This document shows, one piece after another, positions 13,663 to 19,129 of a DNA stretch of 19,129 nt. Source of the DNA: JBEIHI01 sp964655245 (lineage in GTDB: Bacteria > Bdellovibrionota > UBA2394); the NCBI GenBank assembly GCA_964655245.1, contig CAZZLQ010000047.1, positions 1 through 19,129 of the forward strand. Reading direction: 5' to 3'. Made by a program: the position numbers and the translations under genes. Position 1 is the stretch's first letter; the number at the start of each line of letters is the position of its first letter. Under the pieces are notes generated by a model. That model saw nothing but the letters and a program-made list of their open reading frames with translations, did not search any database and was not told where the DNA came from.

Positions 13663-14295
13663 TCAAAAGAGAGATTTTGTTTTTGGCTTCGCACTTTTGA
13701 GCAGGTTGTCAGTTTTAATAAACGCTGACTCAATCTCCGTCAGATGTTTTACGCCTTGCTTCTCGAGTAGTTTGATGAACTCAATCAGAGCAAGAGCTGT
13801 GTAGCGAGAGTCGTCCAAAGACCGATGTCGTTCCCCTGTTTTGGCGATTCCAAGACGTGCCATAATGACATCGAGGTTGTGAGAGGTTTCGTAGGGGAAC
13901 AGGATCTTCGACATTCCCATCGTATCGAGCACTATGTTTTGTCGAGGAGGTCGCTGGAGATCGATAAGCTTTTTCGAAACAAAGCTCATGTCAAACTTGG
14001 CGTTTTGAGCGACCCAGATTCTATTGCCCATGAACTCCAGAAACGAATCAATGACCTTGTCGATCGTTGGAGCTTTCGCAACGTCGGAGTCTTTGATGCC
14101 GCTGACTTGAGATGCCGCAGCTGGGATTGGCTTTTGGGGGTTGACGAAGGTTTGAAAGGTTTTTTCCTGAATAGTGCCATTCTCAACGACCAGTGCCCCG
14201 ATCTCAATGATCTCATCGCCTTCGTGGGCGTAGAGGCCGGTTGTTTCGAGGTCGAAGACCGCGTAAGAGAGCTCGGATAATCCTAATAGTTTCAA
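13663..14295 (-). CDS. DEDDh 3'-5' exonuclease (DnaQ/epsilon-like)
   Basis: The 210-residue protein has the three exonuclease motifs: ExoI FDLETTGL, ExoII VAQNAKFD and ExoIII ERHRSLDDSRYTA (the H and D of DEDDh). ExoII has Gln where the family usually has His (AHNAxFD), a tolerated-looking change since the catalytic Asp is present. It resembles the proofreading subunit or a stand-alone DnaQ-like exonuclease. It has no polymerase-binding motif I can identify. The start is TTG at 14295, with GGAG 7-10 bases upstream and no better start in frame. The tail is Lys/Ser-rich. Confidence 0.92.
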   Translation of the reverse strand: MKLLGLSELSYAVFDLETTGLYAHEGDEIIEIGALVVENGTIQEKTFQTFVNPQKPIPAAASQVSGIKDSDVAKAPTIDKVIDSFLEFMGNRIWVAQNAKFDMSFVSKKLIDLQRPPRQNIVLDTMGMSKILFPYETSHNLDVIMARLGIAKTGERHRSLDDSRYTALALIEFIKLLEKQGVKHLTEIESAFIKTDNLLKSAKPKTKSLF

Positions 14296-14351
14296 ATGCT
14301 TATCTCCAATGCCACGTCTTTCTTAAAACCTTGAAAACCACCTGACTCAGT

Positions 14352-14381
14352 TTGACTGTGCAAGATTGCACCTTTTATACT
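14352..14381 (+). promoter_or_regulatory. Sigma-70 promoter with palindrome between -35 and -10
   Basis: TTGACT (14352-14357) and TATACT (14376-14381) are spaced by 18 bases, five and five matches to the consensus hexamers. Between them sits GTGCAA-GA-TTGCAC (14358-14371), a perfect 6-base inverted repeat that fills most of the spacer and looks like a repressor operator. Transcription would begin near 14388, leaving a leader of about 20 bases before the ATG at 14409. Confidence 0.7.
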
Positions 14382-14408
14382 CGATCGACCAACGGATTAC
14401 CAAGAGAG

Positions 14409-15749
14409 ATGTTTGAAGTACTACCCAATTTGATTTCTGATGATTACGACGCTCTCTTGCTTTCAACCATCTTAGTGTCATTTGTGTTATCGACGTTCTT
14501 TGCTAGCGTCGAGACGGCGCTCACCACTTTGTCTCGGTTTCAGATTGATCAGCTCATTGATCAAGGAGGCTTCTTTAAGTCTTCTTTGAAGGACTGGGTT
14601 CAGCACCCCAATCGAATTCTCGCGACGATCCTCGTGGCGGACACGCTGTGTGATACTGCCACGGCAACCATGACAGCCTATTACATGGAGAAGAACTATC
14701 CCGAGGTGAGCGTCGTGACGGTGACGATTGTTTTGGCGGTGGTTGTTCTTTTGTTTGGCGAGATTCTGCCAAAGATGATTGCTCGAATCTACGCGGTTCA
14801 GTTGGGTCCTGTGGCGTGTCGGATGCTTCTAGCGGTGGATTATGTTCTTTATCCAGCTACCCTTGTGATTTCTAATTCACTCTCATTTTTGATGAAGGCC
14901 GTAGGCCTTCGATCTGAAAAATCTGAGGGCGTTAAGTCTGGAGATATTGAAGCCATGGTGATGCTGGCCTCCAAAGAGGGCAGTGTTGAGCGAGACAAGA
15001 CGAAGATTTTGTCCTCGGTCTTTCAGTTTTCGAAACGCAGAGTCAAAGACATCATGATTCCTCGAGATCGAATATCGTCGATTTCGATTGATGCGAATTT
15101 GCCTCAAGTTCTGGATATCGTGCGTCATGAGAACCACTCTCGTTACCCCGTTTTTAGTGGCAGCCTAGATCGTATCGTCGGCTTTCTTCACGCGCGGGAT
15201 CTCTTTGGAATTTTGAGGGCTGGAATGAATCAGGATGGCAGCTTCCGAGCTATTCAGACTTTTAGTCTGAGAACTTGTTTGCGGCGCGCATTCTTTGTGT
15301 CTGAAGCGATGATGATCTCTCGAGTTCTCAATGATATGAAGTCGAGCAGGATTCACTTGGCGATTGTCAAAGATGAGTGGGGTAACGTGGTGGGCCTTGT
15401 GACACTCGAGGATATCTTGGAAGAGGTCTTCGGAGAAATCGAAGACGAGCATGATGATCAAGTTTCAAAGCCTGTTGTTGATATGTTTGGCGCAGGTGTC
15501 GAGTTGGATGGTGGAGAGCTGATCGTCGATTTGCAATCGAAGTATGGAATCGAGCTTGAAACTTCTGAGTCCTATTCCACGCTGAACGGCTTTTTGCAGC
15601 ATTATGCAACTCATCAGCATTTAACTCCAAAGACTGTGATCATTTGGCGACAGTATGTTTTTTCTATTTTGTCCGTGAAGGACGGCGAGATCGAAAAGGT
15701 TCGAATCACCGAAATTCCCCATGCGGAAGATAGCGAGGAGCAACGATGA
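14409..15749 (+). CDS. CNNM/CorC-like (hemolysin family) membrane protein with CBS pair
   Basis: The 446-residue inner-membrane protein has a CNNM/DUF21 transmembrane region with about four hydrophobic segments (roughly 14-36, 70-95, 102-126 and 135-165). A cytoplasmic CBS pair follows (IMIPRDRI to HARDLFG, then SEAMMISRVL to LVTLEDILEEVFGEIEDE), and then a CorC_HlyC domain (VELDGGELIVDLQSKYGI). Known relatives take part in magnesium/cobalt efflux or transport; the name hemolysin is historical. The ATG at 14409 is chosen because the promoter at 14352-14381 lies over the longer in-frame extension. The stop overlaps the glutaryl-CoA dehydrogenase ATG (ATGA). Confidence 0.92.
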   Translation: MFEVLPNLISDDYDALLLSTILVSFVLSTFFASVETALTTLSRFQIDQLIDQGGFFKSSLKDWVQHPNRILATILVADTLCDTATATMTAYYMEKNYPEVSVVTVTIVLAVVVLLFGEILPKMIARIYAVQLGPVACRMLLAVDYVLYPATLVISNSLSFLMKAVGLRSEKSEGVKSGDIEAMVMLASKEGSVERDKTKILSSVFQFSKRRVKDIMIPRDRISSISIDANLPQVLDIVRHENHSRYPVFSGSLDRIVGFLHARDLFGILRAGMNQDGSFRAIQTFSLRTCLRRAFFVSEAMMISRVLNDMKSSRIHLAIVKDEWGNVVGLVTLEDILEEVFGEIEDEHDDQVSKPVVDMFGAGVELDGGELIVDLQSKYGIELETSESYSTLNGFLQHYATHQHLTPKTVIIWRQYVFSILSVKDGEIEKVRITEIPHAEDSEEQR

Positions 15750-16909
15750 AACCCTACGAGAGTGTGAATTTTCTAAATACCGACGATCTCTTTAATGATT
15801 CAGAGCTAGCCGTTCGGCAAAACATTCGAAAGTTTGTGAGCGACAAGTTCATGCCCATTGTGGCGAAGCATTATCAAGAGGGGACGTTTCCTCGACATCT
15901 GATTGCTGAGCTTGGCGAACTCGGTGTCTTTGGATGCAATCTTGAAGGTTATGGCTGCGCGGGAATGAGCCACACGGAGTATGGCATCATCATGATGGAG
16001 CTCGAGCGAGGAGATTCAGGCTTAAGATCTTTGGCATCTGTACAGTCTTCTCTTTGCATGTATCCCATTCATTCGTTTGGCACCGAGGAACAGAAAAAGA
16101 AGTATCTTCCTGCAATGGCCAAGGGTGAAGTGATTGGCTGTTTTGGCCTGACTGAGCCAGATTTCGGCAGTAACCCATCGGGAATGCTCACGACTGCTGT
16201 TCGAAAAGGTAAGGGCTTTGTTCTGAATGGTACGAAGCGATGGATTACGAACGGGAGCATCGCTGATATTGCGATCGTGTGGGCCAAGCTGGATGGGGAG
16301 ATTCAAGGGTTCGTCGTTCCGACAAAAACCAAAGGATTTATTGCGCGCGATATTCCGGGAAAACTCTCTCTGAGATGCTCAGTTACTTCTGAATTCATCA
16401 TGGAAAATTGCGAGATCAGTGAAGATTGTATTCTCCCAGACGCGAAAGGTCTCAAGGCGGCATTGAGCTGCTTGAGCTCCGCCCGTTTCGGAATTGTTTG
16501 GGGTGCTCTGGGTGCTGCGATGGCATGTTATCACGAGGCCCTTCATTACTCGATTGAGCGGGAGATGTTTGGATCTCCGATTGCGCAGAAGCAATTGGTC
16601 CAATCCAAGCTGGTTTGGATGGTGACAGAGATTACAAAGGCCCAGTTACTAGCTCATCGTTTGGCCGATTTAAAGCAGGCCGGAAAGATTAAGCCTCACC
16701 AGATTTCGATGGGAAAGATGAATAACGTCGGGATGGCATTGGATGTTGCTCGAGTGGCCCGAGATATTCTCGGGGCGAATGGAGTGAGCGACGAGTATCA
16801 GTGCATGAGGCACATGTGCAATCTCGAGAGCGTGAACACTTACGAAGGTACTTATGATGTTCACAAGTTGATCATCGGCGAAAAAATCACAGGACTCTCC
16901 GCATTCTAA
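15746..16909 (+). CDS. gcdH: Glutaryl-CoA dehydrogenase
   Basis: The 387-residue acyl-CoA dehydrogenase follows glutaryl-CoA dehydrogenase closely: SVQSSLCMYPIHSFGTEEQ, IGCFGLTEPDFGSNP, the FAD-binding WITNGSIAD, FSLR-like KLSLRCSVTS, SARFGIVWGALGAA, and NLESVNTYEGTYDVH with the catalytic base Glu367. It oxidises and decarboxylates glutaryl-CoA to crotonyl-CoA in lysine/tryptophan breakdown and passes electrons to ETF. Length is normal for the bacterial enzyme. The start overlaps the CNNM stop, and its stop directly abuts the mutY ATG with no gap. Co-transcription with a transporter-like gene and a repair gene is probably packing, not pathway logic. Confidence 0.95.
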   Translation: MKPYESVNFLNTDDLFNDSELAVRQNIRKFVSDKFMPIVAKHYQEGTFPRHLIAELGELGVFGCNLEGYGCAGMSHTEYGIIMMELERGDSGLRSLASVQSSLCMYPIHSFGTEEQKKKYLPAMAKGEVIGCFGLTEPDFGSNPSGMLTTAVRKGKGFVLNGTKRWITNGSIADIAIVWAKLDGEIQGFVVPTKTKGFIARDIPGKLSLRCSVTSEFIMENCEISEDCILPDAKGLKAALSCLSSARFGIVWGALGAAMACYHEALHYSIEREMFGSPIAQKQLVQSKLVWMVTEITKAQLLAHRLADLKQAGKIKPHQISMGKMNNVGMALDVARVARDILGANGVSDEYQCMRHMCNLESVNTYEGTYDVHKLIIGEKITGLSAF

Positions 16910-17899
16910 ATGAAGCGCACCCTCGCGGATCACGTTGTTGATTGGTTTCTAAAGAATCGTAGGGATCTGCCATGGCGAGGAACCTCCGATCCCTATCGTA
17001 TTTGGGTCTCAGAGGTGATGTTGCAGCAAACAACGGTTGCGACGGTGATTCCTTTTTATCAAAAATTTCTTAAGAAGTTTCCCTCGGTTGAGGCTCTCGC
17101 TGAGTCCAAGGAGTCAGAAGTTCTAAAGGCCTGGCAGGGGCTTGGTTATTACCGAAGGGCCAAGAATTTGAGATTGGGCGCACAGTTTCTCATGCAGAGT
17201 TTTAAGGGGAAAATGCCCAAGTCATTGGCTGAGATTTTGGAGGTTCCAGGGATTGGTCGTTATACGGCGGGAGCGATCCTCTCGATAGCGCATAGAATTC
17301 CTACGGCGGCTTTGGATGGAAATTTGATACGCGTCTACGCTCGTCATGAGGGAATTCAGGACCCAGTGGATGATCCGCAGGTGCTCAAGCGGCTTTGGAA
17401 AATCGCCGAATCTCATATTCCTGAGGACTCCCAACTTTCTCGTGAGTTTACCGAAGGAATGATGGAGCTCGGAGCTTTGATTTGTAAGCCTCGACAGCCG
17501 AGCTGCTCTCATTGCCCCCTTCAAAAGACCTGCAAGGCTCATTCCGATGGACTTGTCGATCGGATTCCATTCAAGGCGAAGCGGGTGAAGCGAAGAAAAA
17601 TTTCTGAGATTGTCTTTTGGTGTGAAAGAAAGGGCCGAGTGGGATTTTGGCCTTCGGGGAGCGATTCAAAGTTTCCGGATTTCCTCAGGTTGCCGTTTAA
17701 AACCCTCGCAGAGGGAGAAGCGCCTGTCGTATACGAAAAAAAATTCAAATACTCTGTGACCGATAGGGACTTTGAAGTTTTCTTGATCAAAAAAAATCTG
17801 ACGGGCCGTCAAGTTCAGTGGATTTCCTGGACTGACGTTGATGATATCTTGTTGCCGACAATCGATCGAAAGATCATCCGTTCGATGATAAAGTCTTAA
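16910..17899 (+). CDS. mutY: A/G-specific adenine glycosylase MutY
   Basis: The 329-residue base-excision enzyme removes adenine mispaired with 8-oxoguanine. It shows LPWR (20-23), SEVMLQQTTVATVIPFY with catalytic Glu35, the helix-hairpin-helix VPGIGRYTAGAI (112-123), ALDGNLIR with catalytic Asp136, and four cluster cysteines at 192, 199, 202 and 208 (C-x6-C-x2-C-x5-C) for 4Fe-4S. The C-terminal 8-oxoG-recognition domain is about 110 residues, a little short of the usual MutY. The ATG sits immediately after the gcdH TAA. The 3' end overlaps convergent folD by 26 bases. Confidence 0.96.
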   Translation: MKRTLADHVVDWFLKNRRDLPWRGTSDPYRIWVSEVMLQQTTVATVIPFYQKFLKKFPSVEALAESKESEVLKAWQGLGYYRRAKNLRLGAQFLMQSFKGKMPKSLAEILEVPGIGRYTAGAILSIAHRIPTAALDGNLIRVYARHEGIQDPVDDPQVLKRLWKIAESHIPEDSQLSREFTEGMMELGALICKPRQPSCSHCPLQKTCKAHSDGLVDRIPFKAKRVKRRKISEIVFWCERKGRVGFWPSGSDSKFPDFLRLPFKTLAEGEAPVVYEKKFKYSVTDRDFEVFLIKKNLTGRQVQWISWTDVDDILLPTIDRKIIRSMIKS

Positions 17900-18728
17900 A
17901 GCTCTTCCAGGTGTTTTCCAATAAACTACAGATCGTCATGGGGCCTACTCCGCCTGGCACGGGAGTGATGTGAGAAGCAGTCTTCGAAACATTCTCAAAG
18001 TCGACATCTCCAACAATTTTTCCACTCGCTAAGCGATTGATTCCAACATCAATCACAACAGCCCCCGCCTTTATCCAATCGGATGTGACCAATCCGGCCT
18101 TACCAGCAGCAGCCACTACAATGTCGGCATCACGGCAGATCGTCTTTGGATTTGGAGTTTGAGAGTGAATCACGGTCACTGTGGCTCCAGCCTGATCAAG
18201 GAGAATGCTGATCGGGCGACCCACGATTCGAGAGCGTCCTATCACAACAGCGCGTCTTCCTTTGAGGTCGACTCCGTATTCATTGAGCATCGTCATGATC
18301 CCTAGGGGAGTGCAGGGCACCATCGCTTTTTCGCCCGCGACAAGCTTTCCGAGATTGATGGGATGAAAGCCATCAACGTCCTTTTCGGGGGCAATAGCAC
18401 TTATGACCGCCCCTTCGTCGATGTGTTTTGGTAGGGGAAGCTGAACCAAGATTCCATGAGTATCTTTGCGAGCATTGAAGGATTGAATGCTTTGAATGAG
18501 TTCTTCTTGAGTAATGCTCTCTGGAAGTAAGCATTCAAAAGAGCTGAAGCCAACATCTTGGCAGGCTCTTACCTTGCGGCCGACGTAGATCTTAGAAGCT
18601 GGATCCTCACCGACCCGTATCACAGCAAGTCCTGGTCGCTGATTTGACCCTCCACATTGCAAGGCAGCGAGTTCTTTGAGCTTCTTGAGTCGAGATTCCG
18701 AAACCGTCTTGCCATTAAGAAGGATCAT
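17874..18728 (-). CDS. folD: Bifunctional methylene-THF dehydrogenase/cyclohydrolase FolD
   Basis: The 284-residue cytoplasmic enzyme interconverts 5,10-methylene-THF, methenyl-THF and 10-formyl-THF using NADP. It carries YVGRK (Tyr48, catalytic Lys52), GILVQLPLPKHI, EKDVDGFHP, PCTPLGI, the dinucleotide loop GRSRIVGRP and TPVPGGVGPMT. Length is typical. ATG at 18728 is preferred because AAGGA lies 7 bases upstream. GTG at 18734 would add only MK and has the ribosome-binding site too close. The gene begins inside the last codons of the upstream regulator (14-base overlap with this start), so translation is probably coupled. Confidence 0.96.
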   Translation of the reverse strand: MILLNGKTVSESRLKKLKELAALQCGGSNQRPGLAVIRVGEDPASKIYVGRKVRACQDVGFSSFECLLPESITQEELIQSIQSFNARKDTHGILVQLPLPKHIDEGAVISAIAPEKDVDGFHPINLGKLVAGEKAMVPCTPLGIMTMLNEYGVDLKGRRAVVIGRSRIVGRPISILLDQAGATVTVIHSQTPNPKTICRDADIVVAAAGKAGLVTSDWIKAGAVVIDVGINRLASGKIVGDVDFENVSKTASHITPVPGGVGPMTICSLLENTWKSFKTLSSNG

Positions 18729-19129
18729 CTTCACTTCCTTCTAGCTCTTGTGCGGTGACTTTTTCAATACGGTATTCCTGCGCTTTATAGATCAGCGCTC
18801 GGCGACTGATTCCGAGTAACTCAGCAGCTTTGGTTTTGTTGTATCCCGTATGCTGAAGTGCTTTTTTGATCAGGCATTCTTCCGTGTAGTGAGTAATCTT
18901 CTGAATTGCGCTTTTAAGATCCCAAAGACTCTGTGGAATGACCGCGGGTTCGGCCGGAACTCCCTCTGAAAGCGGAGGGGGAAGATCTTGGGACTCAAGA
19001 GTTTCAGAATTACTCATGACGACCATTTGCTCGATGAGGTTCTCGAGTTGCCTTACGTTTCCGGGCCATTCAAAAGATTGAAATCGTGCAATCACCGCGG
19101 GCGATATTCGATTCACCTGACGACTGTAG
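18715..19129 (-). CDS. NtrC-type regulator, C-terminal part (runs off window)
   Basis: The frame stays open to the window edge, and the reading continues past the GTG at 19116 with in-frame YSRQ. That GTG is therefore an internal valine and the gene is truncated by the window. The visible 137 residues contain the end of an AAA+ domain (ISPAVIARFQSFEWPGNVRQLENLIEQMV), a linker, and a Fis-type helix-turn-helix (IKKALQHTGYNKTKAAELLGISRRALIYKAQEYRI). This is the ending of NtrC-family sigma-54-dependent regulators. The GAFTGA loop and any receiver or sensor domain lie outside the window. The tail (LEGSEDDPS) overlaps folD. Confidence 0.92.
   Translation of the reverse strand, partial: YSRQVNRISPAVIARFQSFEWPGNVRQLENLIEQMVVMSNSETLESQDLPPPLSEGVPAEPAVIPQSLWDLKSAIQKITHYTEECLIKKALQHTGYNKTKAAELLGISRRALIYKAQEYRIEKVTAQELEGSEDDPS

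Noticed and set aside
1..19129. CRISPR arrays, insertion sequences, phage genes, toxin-antitoxin or defence operons
   Set aside because: No spaced repeats, transposase, integrase or recognisable toxin/antitoxin pairs were seen; the gene content is core metabolism and regulation.

Overview
The window looks like chromosomal core sequence from a Gram-negative bacterium of roughly 50% GC. The gene repertoire and style (NtrC-family regulators, HiPIP, DUF971, split transketolase, many 4-base ATGA/GTGA overlaps) fit a Bdellovibrionota/deltaproteobacterial-type lineage. That placement is inferred from protein resemblance only. Genes are densely packed, no stretch above about 150 bp lacks a gene, and I see no insertion sequence, phage, CRISPR array or plasmid origin.

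Layout. (1) 150-2242 (-): a translationally coupled two-component pair, a soluble sensorless histidine kinase followed by an NtrC-type regulator whose GAFTGA loop is replaced. (2) 2282-5866 (+): a tight run of an OmpA-like lipoprotein, a DUF971 protein, a small unknown, a SAM methyltransferase and a CBS-less IMP dehydrogenase/GMP reductase. It ends in tRNA-Arg(UCG) and an intrinsic terminator. Just before the tRNA lies a foldback duplicate of the tRNA 5' half. (3) 5914-7145 (-): a Tat-exported HiPIP and a membrane/SRPBCC fusion, divergent from elbB (7254-7922, +) and an unknown exported protein (8005-9117, +). (4) 9130-11320: DUF2203 (-) and a two-subunit transketolase (+). (5) 11306-13650: two squalene/phytoene-synthase-family genes head to head with overlapping 5' coding ends, then a PduO-type cobalamin adenosyltransferase. 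(6) 13663-17899: a DEDDh exonuclease (-) and a three-gene + operon of a CNNM/CorC-like protein, glutaryl-CoA dehydrogenase and MutY, with a good sigma-70 promoter carrying an inverted repeat in its spacer. (7) 17874-19129 (-): FolD and the C-terminal part of a second NtrC-type regulator that runs off the window.

Most genes are housekeeping: purine salvage or interconversion, pentose phosphate and C1-folate metabolism, DNA repair, triterpenoid precursors and lysine/tryptophan catabolism. The most unusual signals are the foldback copy of the tRNA 5' half next to a functional tRNA-Arg(UCG), the GAFTGA-less NtrC-type regulator with a sensorless kinase, the 160-bp head-to-head coding overlap of two prenyl-synthase paralogues, and palindromes inside promoter spacers. 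I did not find a convincing new multi-gene defence or mobile system.
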